This document shows positions 1-7,276 of a stretch of DNA of 64,000 bases, in pieces. Source of the stretch: JAEUMY01 sp033764435 (GTDB taxonomy: Bacteria > Pseudomonadota > Gammaproteobacteria > Burkholderiales > Usitatibacteraceae); assembly GCA_033764435.1 (NCBI GenBank), contig JANRIX010000010.1:248001-312000 (forward strand). The letters run 5' to 3'. The notes under the pieces were generated by a model that saw only the letters and a list, made by a program, of their open reading frames with translations, made no database searches and had not been told where the DNA came from. Within the stretch, counting starts at the first letter, position 1. Each line of letters begins with the position of its first letter. Made by a program: the position numbers and the translations under genes.

Positions 1-438
1 ACCCGCGCTGCCGTTGAAGAAGGCATCGTGGCAGGTGGCGGTGTTGCCCTGCTGCGCGCCCGCGCCAACGCTGGCACGATCAAGGGTTCCAACCCGGATC
101 AGGATGCCGGCATCAAGATCGTGCTGCGCGCGATCGAAGAGCCGCTGCGCATGATTGCCCAGAACGCTGGCGACGAGCCCAGCGTGGTGGTGAACAAGGT
201 TGTCGAAGGCAAGGGCAACTTTGGTTACAACGCCGCCAGCGGTGAGTATGGCGACATGGTGGAAATGGGCGTGCTGGACCCGACAAAGGTCACCCGCACC
301 GCGCTGCAGAACGCTGCCTCCGTGGCCGCGCTGATGCTGACGACCGACGCCATGGTGGCCGAACTGCCGAAGGACGATGCCCCGGCAGCAGGCGGTGGCA
401 TGGGCGGTATGGGTGGCATGGGCGGCATGGACATGTAA
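1..438 (+). CDS. groEL: Chaperonin GroEL, C-terminal part (5' end outside window)
   Basis: The frame is open from base 1 and encodes about 145 residues that match the end of the 60-kDa chaperonin. It starts within the highly conserved stretch EEGIVAGGGVALLRA of the equatorial domain, continues through the nucleotide-proximal segment (NAASGEYGDMVEMGVLDPTKVTR), and ends in the Gly-Gly-Met tail GGMGGMGGMGGMDM typical of GroEL. The protein forms the ATP-driven double-ring folding chamber with GroES in the cytoplasm. GroES would be expected upstream, outside the window. A strong terminator follows 23 bases after the stop, so this is the end of the transcript. Confidence 0.97.
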   Translation, partial: TRAAVEEGIVAGGGVALLRARANAGTIKGSNPDQDAGIKIVLRAIEEPLRMIAQNAGDEPSVVVNKVVEGKGNFGYNAASGEYGDMVEMGVLDPTKVTRTALQNAASVAALMLTTDAMVAELPKDDAPAAGGGMGGMGGMGGMDM

Positions 439-461
439 GTCCGTTTCACCCGGCTGTACCC

Positions 462-489
462 GGAAAGGCCCCGCTCGCGGGGCCTTTCC
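462..489 (+). terminator. Rho-independent-type hairpin after groEL
   Basis: A perfect 12-bp stem GGAAAGGCCCCG / CGGGGCCTTTCC (462-473 with 478-489), extended by a C-G pair over a 2-base loop, lies just downstream of the groEL stop. The T-tract is short (ATTTGGG), so the hairpin itself is the main evidence. Confidence 0.8.
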
Positions 490-512
490 ATTTGGGAAAC
501 ACGGAATAGCGG

Positions 513-541
513 TTGATGGAATGGCCGGCTTTCACCACAAT
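513..541 (+). promoter_or_regulatory. Candidate sigma70 promoter for the STAS gene
   Basis: TTGATG (513-518), a 17-base spacer, and CACAAT (536-541) lie between the groEL terminator and the STAS gene. Each hexamer matches the consensus at four of six positions. Transcription from here would start near 548, which favours the ATG at 576 over the upstream in-frame TTG/ATG at 513/516. Confidence 0.35.
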
Positions 542-575
542 AGGCGAATTCCTCAGAGAGCCAGAACAACAACTC

Positions 576-965
576 ATGCTCATTTCGCCAAAACTCAGCG
601 GTCGCACGCGCGTGCTCTCCGTGAGCGGCCGCCTTGACCAGGACAACTGCGAGGCGTTCCGCACAGAGCTTGCACCCTATCTGGAGGCCGCCCTCAGTGA
701 GCCCCACCATATCGTGTTCGACCTGTCCGGACTGGAATACGTCTCCAGCGCCGGGCTGCGCTGTTTCATGCTCGCCGCGCGACAGTCACGCGGCCCGGGC
801 AGCAGGATTGTGGTGGCATCGTTGAAGGCCATGGTCGCGGAAATCTTCCAGATCAGCCGATTTGACATGGTGCTGAAGGTCTACCCCGATGTCGAGACTG
901 CGGTGGCCGCACTGGAGTCGGAAAGCAAAGCTGGCAGCGGCACACGCACGCAGGAGCAGGCATGA
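576..965 (+). CDS. STAS-domain anti-sigma factor antagonist (SpoIIAA/RsbV type)
   Basis: About 129 residues forming one STAS domain. LSVSGRLDQDNCEAF gives the first strand and helix, and VFDLSGLEYVSSAGLRCF carries the loop whose Ser (second of the SS pair before AGL) is phosphorylated in SpoIIAA/RsbV proteins. Such proteins bind an RsbW/SpoIIAB-type kinase when unphosphorylated and are reset by a PP2C phosphatase. Both partners are encoded nearby (5143-5595 and 1990-3993), so a partner-switching role is likely by inference. An earlier in-frame start at 513/516 is possible; 576 was chosen because it begins exactly at the domain. The stop overlaps the next start as ATGA. Confidence 0.85.
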   Translation: MLISPKLSGRTRVLSVSGRLDQDNCEAFRTELAPYLEAALSEPHHIVFDLSGLEYVSSAGLRCFMLAARQSRGPGSRIVVASLKAMVAEIFQISRFDMVLKVYPDVETAVAALESESKAGSGTRTQEQA

Positions 966-1918
966 GAGTCAGATTCTGGGGTACCCGCGGGTCCATCGGC
1001 GTGGCCATGACGTCAGCCGAGTTGCGCAACAAGATTGCCCAGGCACTGTTGCAGGCATCAGGCAAAACATTCGCCAATCTCCAGGAGGCCTACACCTACG
1101 CAACCACCGAGCTGGATTTCTCGCTCACCCATACCTTCGGCGGGCACACACCCTGCGTGGAGATACAGACCGGCCTGGACGAGTACTTCGTCTGCGACCT
1201 GGGCTCGGGCGCTCGTCCGCTTGGCGTGAATATCCTTGCAAGACAGGCGGGCCGACCCGCGACGATCAACGTGTTCATGTCCCACGTGCACTGGGACCAC
1301 ATCATGGGGTTTCCGTTTTTCGGGCCCGCCTACGTGCCGGGCACGAAGATCCGCATCCACTCCAGCCATGAGATCGTCGAAAGCGCGTTCCACCTGCAGC
1401 AATGCGCGCCGTGCTTTCCGGTTCTTTTCGAGCAGCTGGCCGCCAACATCGAGTTCGTCGTGGTGGAACCTGACAAGCCGTTCGAAGTGGGCGGGGTCAA
1501 GGTCACGACTCATCTGCAGCTTCACGCCGGCGATTCGTATGGATTGCGCTTCGAACACGACGGCAAAACGCTGATCTACTCCACCGATTCGGAGTACAAG
1601 CTCGATGATCACAAGCAGGTGGACGAGATGACGAAGTTTTTCCGCGACGCGGACATGCTCATCTTCGACGCGATGTACACGTTCGCCGATGCCATTTCCG
1701 TGAAGGCGGACTGGGGGCATTCAAGCAATATCGTCGGCGTCGAGCTGGCCGAGCAAGCCAAGGTGAAACACCTGGTCCTGTTTCATCACGAACCTGCGAA
1801 CAACGACACCGCGCTCAACCGTCTGCTCGTGGAAACGCGCCGCTATGAAGAGTTGACGCGTGGCGACCACAAGCTGGAAATCACCGCTGCCTACGACGGT
1901 CTGGAGCTGGAAGTCTGA
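962..1918 (+). CDS. MBL-fold metallo-hydrolase
   Basis: 318 residues beginning MRVRFWGTRGSI, an N-terminus common to a group of stand-alone metallo-beta-lactamase-fold hydrolases of the RNase Z/PhnP-like kind. The metal site is visible as SHVHWDH (HxHxDH) near residue 110, a later D (YSTDSEY, near residue 203) and a C-terminal His (FHHEPAN). A full beta-strand (HTFGGHTPCVEIQTG) precedes it. The start codon overlaps the STAS stop (ATGA), and the gene runs directly into the CHASE2-phosphatase gene, so the three are probably cotranscribed and coupled. Substrate is unknown; family members include phosphodiesterases, so a nucleotide or phosphodiester substrate is only a guess. Confidence 0.85.
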   Translation: MRVRFWGTRGSIGVAMTSAELRNKIAQALLQASGKTFANLQEAYTYATTELDFSLTHTFGGHTPCVEIQTGLDEYFVCDLGSGARPLGVNILARQAGRPATINVFMSHVHWDHIMGFPFFGPAYVPGTKIRIHSSHEIVESAFHLQQCAPCFPVLFEQLAANIEFVVVEPDKPFEVGGVKVTTHLQLHAGDSYGLRFEHDGKTLIYSTDSEYKLDDHKQVDEMTKFFRDADMLIFDAMYTFADAISVKADWGHSSNIVGVELAEQAKVKHLVLFHHEPANNDTALNRLLVETRRYEELTRGDHKLEITAAYDGLELEV

Positions 1919-1989
1919 ACGCTGACGCGGAACGCGGAGAATCTGCGGCGCCACCGGGCGCATTTTCCCTGGCGCTGTTTGCCGTCGCA

Positions 1990-3993
1990 TTGCTTCTGCC
2001 GACGTTCATGCTGACCGCGCCCGCGCCGGTTGCCGGGCTCCGCCACGCCTTGTTCGACCAGTACCAGCGAATCTTCCCGCGCGAGCGGCAGAGCATGCCG
2101 GCTGTCATTGTCGGCATTGACGAGAGTGCGCTCGAAATCGCCGGCCAGTGGCCGTGGCCGCGCACCAGGGTGGCCGAACTGCTGGCACGCATCCAGGCCC
2201 AGCGTCCGGCAGCAATCGGGCTAGACATCACCTTCAACGAGCCCGACCGGCTTTCCCCCGGCGCAATCGCCAGCAGCGTGCCCGGATTGCCGCAAACCGT
2301 GGTTGAACAATTGCGCGCCCTCCCCAGCCACGACACCGTACTGGCCGATCAGATTCGTGCATCGCCGGTGGTCATGGCACTGGTCGGCGAGGCCGACGCC
2401 GGCGCAAGCGCCCTCAAGGGCATCGCCCCGCTGCTGGTTGATGATCAGGTGGGTGCTGCCTTGCGCCACTATCCCGGCTATCAGGGAAGCCTTGAGCACA
2501 TCACCCAAGGCGCTTTCACCCAGGCCGTCATCAACGGTGATTCCCATCAGGGCGTTATCCGCTCGGCGCCAATCCTTGCGAACGTGAGAGATACGCCGGT
2601 GCCAGGATTGAGCCTGGCCATGCTGCAGGCGGCCACAGGCTCGGCGGTGCTGGCAACGACCCGGCGCGGTGGACAGGTCGAAGTGGCAGTGGATCAACTG
2701 CGCATTCCGGCCTCGCGGGATGGCACGTTCTGGATATGGTTTGGACGGCTCGATCGCTATGACCGAATCGTGTCCGCCGGCGCCGTTTTGCGCGGCGAGA
2801 TCAAACCGGACACATTCGAGAACAAGCTCGTGCTCATCGGCGCGACTGGCCTTGGACTGCTCGACTACAAGACCACACCCTTGGGTGAGTTCGTGCCAGG
2901 CGTGGACATTCACGCCCAGATGATCGAGCAGATGTTCGATGGGACATTTCTGCGGCGGCCTGTCTGGTTTCCCGCCATCGAGATCAGTCTGCTTTTGGCC
3001 AGCGTGATGTTGATCCGCCATCTCGCCCAACGGGTCAGCGCGAATCGGCTGGTGCTCATCGCGGTCGGCCTGGCCTTGGCGCAACTGGTGGCCGGATTGA
3101 TCACGTTCCGGCTCGCTGGCGGGCTGCTGGATGTCGCATGGTCAGCCGTCGGCACGCTGCTCGCAGGGAGCCTGGTGCTGGCGGACAACCTGGCGCAGAG
3201 CGAGCGGCAGCGTCGGGCCCTTCGCGAGCAGGCTGCAAGAATTTCCGGTGAGTTGTCGGCTGCGCAACGCATACAGATGGGGCTGCTGCCCAAGCCGCAA
3301 GAAGTCTTCGCTGGCGAGCGACGCTTTGCCATCGCGGCCCTTCTCGAACCGGCCCGGACCGTTGGCGGGGACTTCTACGACTGCTTCATGCTGGACAGCA
3401 ATCAGCTGTTCTTCGTTGTCGCCGACGTCTCCGGCAAGGGCTTGCCCGCCGCACTCTTCATGGCGGCAGTCAAGTCGCACATGAAAAGCGCGGCACTGGC
3501 GTCAGATGAACATTTGTCGACGGTGATGCGGCGCGCCCAGGATGACATCGCGCGCGAGAATCCCGAGTCTCTGTTCGTCACGGCGTTTGCGGGCATCCTG
3601 GACACGCGCAGCGGCCGCCTTGTTTACACCAATGCCGGCCATGAACCGCCCTTTGCGGGCAAACCTGATGGCACATTGATCCGCCTCGAGCGCGCCGACG
3701 GGCCACCGCTGGGCACGCTGGAGAACTTCGAATATTCGCAGGGTGAACGCCAGCTGGTCGCAGGCGAGTGGTTGTGCATTCTTACCGATGGCGTCACTGA
3801 CGCGACGAACCCGGATGGGGAGTTGTTTGGTATCGCGCGCATCCGCGCGGCGCTCGAGCAGCCCAGCTTGGCCGCCTGGCCGGGAGAGGTCGTGAAGCGC
3901 CTGCAGAGCAGCGTCTCGGCATTCGTTGCAGGCGCGGTGCCGGCTGACGATCTGACACTTCTGGTGGTGAGATGGAACGGCCCGGCCCACTGA
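1990..3993 (+). CDS. CHASE2-domain sensor with PP2C/SpoIIE phosphatase output
   Basis: A membrane sensor-phosphatase of at least 667 residues. The CHASE2 domain (roughly 20-310) contains VIVGIDESALEIAGQWPWPR and the AAIGLDITFNEPD segment. Transmembrane helices follow around 320-400. A SpoIIE/RsbU-type PP2C domain (about 430-665) shows AAQRIQMGLLP, GGDFYD, VADVSGKGLPAALFM and the C-terminal DDLTLLVV, with the metal-binding Asp residues in place. It likely senses a periplasmic cue and dephosphorylates the STAS antagonist encoded upstream (inference). The start is uncertain: 1990 is a TTG, but the in-frame sequence 1915-1989 encodes a good membrane helix and offers only a CTG at 1915, which overlaps the previous stop and has GGAG upstream. 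Confidence 0.9.
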   Translation: MLLPTFMLTAPAPVAGLRHALFDQYQRIFPRERQSMPAVIVGIDESALEIAGQWPWPRTRVAELLARIQAQRPAAIGLDITFNEPDRLSPGAIASSVPGLPQTVVEQLRALPSHDTVLADQIRASPVVMALVGEADAGASALKGIAPLLVDDQVGAALRHYPGYQGSLEHITQGAFTQAVINGDSHQGVIRSAPILANVRDTPVPGLSLAMLQAATGSAVLATTRRGGQVEVAVDQLRIPASRDGTFWIWFGRLDRYDRIVSAGAVLRGEIKPDTFENKLVLIGATGLGLLDYKTTPLGEFVPGVDIHAQMIEQMFDGTFLRRPVWFPAIEISLLLASVMLIRHLAQRVSANRLVLIAVGLALAQLVAGLITFRLAGGLLDVAWSAVGTLLAGSLVLADNLAQSERQRRALREQAARISGELSAAQRIQMGLLPKPQEVFAGERRFAIAALLEPARTVGGDFYDCFMLDSNQLFFVVADVSGKGLPAALFMAAVKSHMKSAALASDEHLSTVMRRAQDDIARENPESLFVTAFAGILDTRSGRLVYTNAGHEPPFAGKPDGTLIRLERADGPPLGTLENFEYSQGERQLVAGEWLCILTDGVTDATNPDGELFGIARIRAALEQPSLAAWPGEVVKRLQSSVSAFVAGAVPADDLTLLVVRWNGPAH

Positions 3994-4017
3994 TGCCGGC
4001 ATGCGAACGCGGCTGAC

Positions 4018-4623
4018 CTAGCGGACGTTGATCTCGACGCGGCGATTCCTGGGGTGGGAAACGCCATCCGCAGTGGGCATGAGCAATTCCCGCTTGCCGC
4101 GCCCGGTCGCCTCAATGCGATCCGGCGTGAGGCCCAGCGGCTTGATCAATAGCTCACGTACGCGCTCGGCGCGCTGCAACGACAATCTGTCGTTGGCCGC
4201 CTCCCCACCGACCGTGTCGGTATGCCCGATAACCACGATGTCGGGTGCCGGGCGACCTTTCAGCTCATTGAGGATTCGCGCAATTTCCTCGCGTGACTCG
4301 GGCGTGAATTCATCCTTGCCCTCGAGGAAATACAGGGTGAATGTCGCCGGCTTGGGCGGCAGTGCCGACAGGGTGGACGCAAACTGGTCGTGGACTTCAG
4401 CCTGAGTGAATCGGCGACCCTGGGCGGCACCACCCTGGACCTCGACGCCCGCCCAGGCGCTGTCGAGCACATGCTGCTTGCCATGACTCGTCACCGAGAC
4501 GCCGCCGACTTGGCCGTCCTTGCCCGGCAGGATGATCACCGCTTCCCTGGGCGCCGGGGGCGGCACGGTGGCACAGCCCGCGATTGCGAGGCTCGCGACC
4601 ACAAGAAGAAGCGGATGTTTCAT
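4018..4623 (-). CDS. OmpA-family lipoprotein
   Basis: 201 residues with a lipoprotein signal peptide ending in the lipobox LAIAGC, so the mature protein should be lipid-anchored. The C-terminal half is an OmpA/Pal peptidoglycan-binding domain: FLEGKDEFTPES, GHTDTVGGEAANDRLSLQRAERV with the Asp and Arg that bind diaminopimelate, then a NRRVEI-type ending. The protein likely ties the outer membrane to the cell wall. The ATG at 4623 overlaps the stop of the FecR gene (TGATG), so the two are translationally coupled. An alternative TTG one codon earlier is less likely. Confidence 0.9.
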   Translation of the reverse strand: MKHPLLLVVASLAIAGCATVPPPAPREAVIILPGKDGQVGGVSVTSHGKQHVLDSAWAGVEVQGGAAQGRRFTQAEVHDQFASTLSALPPKPATFTLYFLEGKDEFTPESREEIARILNELKGRPAPDIVVIGHTDTVGGEAANDRLSLQRAERVRELLIKPLGLTPDRIEATGRGKRELLMPTADGVSHPRNRRVEINVR

Positions 4624-5069
4624 CAACGTACGTCGTCGACCTTGATGACAAATTCGGTGCCGCGCACACCCATGATGGAAGACGGCGTGCGGATCTTCAT
4701 CGACTCGGGACTCTGCTTGACCATCTTGCCCGACACCACCGCGACCGTACCGCGCTTCACGGTCGAGTTGAATTCGCCCACATGAGTCGTCGAGTCGAAC
4801 CGGAAGTTGTCGATGGACAAGGTGCTGTTGGGACCGGTGGACATCAGGCTGTTGTCAGCGAAGGTGATGCCGACAGCGCCATCCTGGCCGGTCACCACAA
4901 CATCGGATTGCTGCAGCTTCATGCCCACGGATGCGGGCAACCTCTGACCTTGGCGTTCAACGGACGCCGACCCCTTCAGGATCTTGATTTCACCCACTGC
5001 CGAGGCTTCGGCAATGCCCGCTGCCAGCGACGAAGCCAGCAACACAACGAGCAGCAATTTGGTGTTCAT
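4623..5069 (-). CDS. Exported FecR-domain protein
   Basis: 148 residues with a cleavable signal peptide (MNTKLLLVVLLASSLAAGIAEASA) and one FecR domain: GEIKILKGSASVERQG, VGMKLQQSDVVVTGQDGAVGITF, STLSIDNFRFD, and PSSIMGVRGTEFVI. It is periplasmic and has no anti-sigma N-terminus, unlike classical FecR, so it may be a sensor or scaffold rather than a regulator of an ECF factor. GAGGAG is placed 8 bases before the start. It is divergent from the RsbW-like gene and forms an operon with the OmpA lipoprotein. A similar FecR domain is part of the large protein at 37788-41204. Confidence 0.88.
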   Translation of the reverse strand: MNTKLLLVVLLASSLAAGIAEASAVGEIKILKGSASVERQGQRLPASVGMKLQQSDVVVTGQDGAVGITFADNSLMSTGPNSTLSIDNFRFDSTTHVGEFNSTVKRGTVAVVSGKMVKQSPESMKIRTPSSIMGVRGTEFVIKVDDVR

Positions 5070-5109
5070 TCGGATGACTCCTCTGTAGATAGCCCTTGAT
5101 CCGGAAATC

Positions 5110-5136
5110 TTGGACTCGGACCAATGACTCTATAAT
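5110..5136 (+). promoter_or_regulatory. Candidate promoter for the RsbW-like gene
   Basis: TTGGAC (5110-5115) and a perfect TATAAT (5131-5136) separated by 15 bases. The expected transcription start falls on the ATG at 5143, so the message may be leaderless; no Shine-Dalgarno sequence is visible. Confidence 0.5.
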
Positions 5137-5142
5137 GCCCCA

Positions 5143-5595
5143 ATGGGTACGCCTGTGAACAGTGTCACAAAAGCCCGACACCAAGCCATGTTCACGTCGC
5201 GGATGCGCGACACGGTGGCGGTGCGCGCCTTTCTGGACAAGTTTTGCACCGATGCGGGTATCGCGCATGGCGCATGCCTTCGACTTCACCTGGTGACCGA
5301 GGAGTTGTTCACCAATACGGTCAAGCACGGCAATCGAGGCGGCAGCGACGCCCCGGTCGTCATCACCCTATCGGGGCAGCCCGATGGCATTCACCTCGTC
5401 TATGAAGACCAGGCCCCACCGTTCAATCCGCTGGCCTACGCCGATCGCGTCATGCCCGCCGAACATGTCGAGGGTGGCAAAGAAGGCGGCCTCGGCGTGG
5501 TCCTGGCCCGGGAAATGGCGCTGGATGCGGAGTACCACTACCTGTTCGGCCATAACCGGATCTCTCTCAAGCTTTCGTTGGAGGGATCGGGCTGA
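5143..5595 (+). CDS. RsbW-like anti-sigma factor / serine-protein kinase (HATPase_c)
   Basis: 150 residues with a GHKL ATPase fold. The N box is EELFTNTVKHGN, the G1 box is YEDQAPPFNP (D plus G-like turn), and the G2 region is GGLGVVLA. Proteins of this size and layout (RsbW, SpoIIAB, BtrW) bind ATP, phosphorylate a STAS antagonist and sequester a sigma factor or other target. With the STAS protein and PP2C phosphatase encoded upstream, the full set of partner-switching components is present in 5 kb. No sigma factor gene is seen nearby, so the target is unknown. A second possible start is the ATG at 5188. Confidence 0.87.
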   Translation: MGTPVNSVTKARHQAMFTSRMRDTVAVRAFLDKFCTDAGIAHGACLRLHLVTEELFTNTVKHGNRGGSDAPVVITLSGQPDGIHLVYEDQAPPFNPLAYADRVMPAEHVEGGKEGGLGVVLAREMALDAEYHYLFGHNRISLKLSLEGSG

Positions 5596-5619
5596 TTTCC
5601 CTTGCCGCCGGTTTACCGT

Positions 5620-5625
5620 TATAAT
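5620..5625 (+). promoter_or_regulatory. -10 element upstream of tRNA-Phe
   Basis: A perfect TATAAT lies 26 bases before the first base of the tRNA. I see no convincing -35 hexamer at 16-18 bases distance. Confidence 0.4.
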
Positions 5626-5651
5626 TTCCGGCTTTGCGACATTCGGTTTCC

Positions 5652-5727
5652 GGCCTGGTAGCTCAGTCGGTAGAGCAGAGGATTGAAAATCCTTGTGTCG
5701 GTGGTTCGATTCCGCCCCAGGCCACCA
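5652..5727 (+). tRNA. tRNA-Phe (anticodon GAA)
   Basis: 76 bases folding as a complete cloverleaf: acceptor GGCCTGG with CCAGGCC, D-arm with AGCTCAGTCGGTAGAGC, anticodon stem GAGGA/TCCTT with loop TTGAAAA and anticodon GAA, and T-arm GGTTCGATTCC. The 3' CCA is encoded. A hairpin terminator follows 6 bases later. Confidence 0.97.
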
Positions 5728-5733
5728 GAACAT

Positions 5734-5758
5734 AAAGCGCCCCCTCGTGGGGCGCTTT
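5734..5758 (+). terminator. Terminator after tRNA-Phe
   Basis: Perfect 10-bp stem AAAGCGCCCC / GGGGCGCTTT with loop CTCGT. The T residues are part of the stem's 3' arm. Confidence 0.85.
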
Positions 5759-5833
5759 GCATTTGAACTGTCACCATCCGAAGAGTGCTCCGTCTTGCTG
5801 GCGACTCCAGCCCGTCGCGCCTTCTGCCTTTGA

Positions 5834-5839
5834 TATAAT
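5834..5839 (+). promoter_or_regulatory. Candidate -10 element for icd
   Basis: TATAAT about 150 bases before the icd start. No clear -35 hexamer is present, so the leader length and promoter identity are tentative. Confidence 0.3.
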
Positions 5840-5991
5840 TTTCGTTGTTCCGGCATGCACCAGAGGCAGCCATCGGCGGGCCACGCACAACAACAACACT
5901 GGGCCCTCAGCACCGGGTGTACTCCGAGTCCAGACCTGCCACCCCGCGCAAACTGTCCGCGCACTCACCTCAAGCCCTACAGGAGCCCCGC

Positions 5992-7206
5992 ATGGCCAAG
6001 ATCAAGGTAAAGAATCCCGTCGTCGAGATGGATGGCGATGAAATGACTCGCATCATCTGGCAGATGATTCGCGAGCGGCTGATCCTCCCCTACCTTGATA
6101 TCGACCTGAAGTACTACGACCTTGGCATGGAGCACCGCGATGCGACGGACGACAAGGTCACCGTGGATTCCGCCATGGCCACCAAGGAATACGGTGTGGC
6201 CGTGAAGTGCGCCACCATCACGCCGGACGAAGCCCGCGTGAAGGAATTCAACCTGAAGCAGATGTGGAAGAGCCCCAACGGCACCATCCGCAACATCCTC
6301 GACGGCACCATTTTCCGCGAGCCCATCATCTGCAAGAACGTGCCCCGTCTGGTTTCGCATTGGGACAAACCGGTGGTCGTGGCCCGTCATGGTTTCGGCG
6401 ACCAGTACCGCGCCACCGATTTCCAGTTCCCGGGTGCCGGCACGCTCAAGATGACGTTCACGCCAGCTGACGGCGGCGCACCCATCGAGCGCGAAGTGTT
6501 CAAGGCGCCGGGTGCCGGCATCGCCATGGGCATGTACAACCTCGACGAGTCCATCAAGGGTTTCGCCCGCGCCTGCTTCAACTACGGCCTGGAGCGCAAC
6601 TACTCGGTGTACCTCTCCTCCAAGAACACCATCCTTAAAATCTACGACGGGCGCTTCAAGAACCTGTTCCAGGAAATCTTCGACGCCGAGTTCAAGGCGA
6701 AGTACGACGCGGCCGGCCTGACCTATGAACATCGCCTCATCGACGACATGGTGGCCTCGAACCTCAAGTGGAGCGGCGGCTATCTGTGGGCGTGCAAGAA
6801 CTATGACGGCGATGTGCAGTCAGATACGGTGGCACAGGGCTATGGCTCGCTGGGCCTGATGACCTCAGTGTTGATGTCGCCGGATGGCAAGACGGTGGAA
6901 GCCGAAGCCGCCCACGGCACCGTGACCCGTCACTACCGTCTGCATCAACAGGGCAAGCCCACGTCGACCAACCCGATCGCATCCATCTACGCCTGGACGC
7001 GCGGCCTCATCTTCCGCGGCAAGATGGACGGCACGCCGGATCTCGTCAACTTTGCACAACTGGTGGAGAAGGTCTGCGTGGACATGGTGGAATCGGGCAA
7101 GATGACCAAGGACCTGGCCATCCTGATTCGTCCGGACCATCCGTATCTGCACACCGAGGACTTCCTGCTGGAAATCGACAAGGAGCTGAAGCGCCGCATG
7201 GCGTAA
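5992..7206 (+). CDS. icd: NADP-dependent isocitrate dehydrogenase (eukaryotic-like type)
   Basis: 404 residues, the length of the homodimeric mitochondrial/cytosolic-type enzyme rather than the E. coli Icd. Visible landmarks are VVEMDGDEMTRIIW, SPNGTIRNILDGTIFREPI (substrate Ser/Asn/Arg region), VARHGFGDQYRATDF, YDGDVQSDTVAQGYGSLGLMTS (metal-binding Asp residues) and EAAHGTVTRHYR. It converts isocitrate to 2-oxoglutarate in the TCA cycle and makes NADPH. The ATG at 5992 has AGGAG 6 bases upstream; an open frame extends further upstream but is not conserved-looking. Confidence 0.96.
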   Translation: MAKIKVKNPVVEMDGDEMTRIIWQMIRERLILPYLDIDLKYYDLGMEHRDATDDKVTVDSAMATKEYGVAVKCATITPDEARVKEFNLKQMWKSPNGTIRNILDGTIFREPIICKNVPRLVSHWDKPVVVARHGFGDQYRATDFQFPGAGTLKMTFTPADGGAPIEREVFKAPGAGIAMGMYNLDESIKGFARACFNYGLERNYSVYLSSKNTILKIYDGRFKNLFQEIFDAEFKAKYDAAGLTYEHRLIDDMVASNLKWSGGYLWACKNYDGDVQSDTVAQGYGSLGLMTSVLMSPDGKTVEAEAAHGTVTRHYRLHQQGKPTSTNPIASIYAWTRGLIFRGKMDGTPDLVNFAQLVEKVCVDMVESGKMTKDLAILIRPDHPYLHTEDFLLEIDKELKRRMA

Positions 7207-7222
7207 GGCGATTCATCCGATG

Positions 7223-7238
7223 TTGCGAATATTCGCAA
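7223..7238. repeat. GCGAATATTCGC palindrome, intergenic copy (16-bp arms)
   Basis: Core 7225-7236; symmetry extends to TTGCGAATATTCGCAA. It sits between the icd stop and the icd terminator, so it would be in the icd 3' untranslated RNA. Confidence 0.95.
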
Positions 7239-7244
7239 TGCATC

Positions 7245-7272
7245 ACGAAGGGGCCGACAGCGGCCCCTTCGT
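7245..7272 (+). terminator. Terminator after icd
   Basis: Perfect 12-bp stem ACGAAGGGGCCG / CGGCCCCTTCGT around loop ACAG, followed by GTTT. The next gene begins 4 bases later, so the hairpin also lies in that gene's upstream region. Confidence 0.8.
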
Positions 7273-7276
7273 GTTT

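Noticed and set aside
7220..7276. Earlier start for the LpxR-family gene at 7220
   Set aside because: It would translate the palindrome and the icd terminator hairpin and would bury the signal peptide. The ATG at 7277 begins the signal peptide directly.
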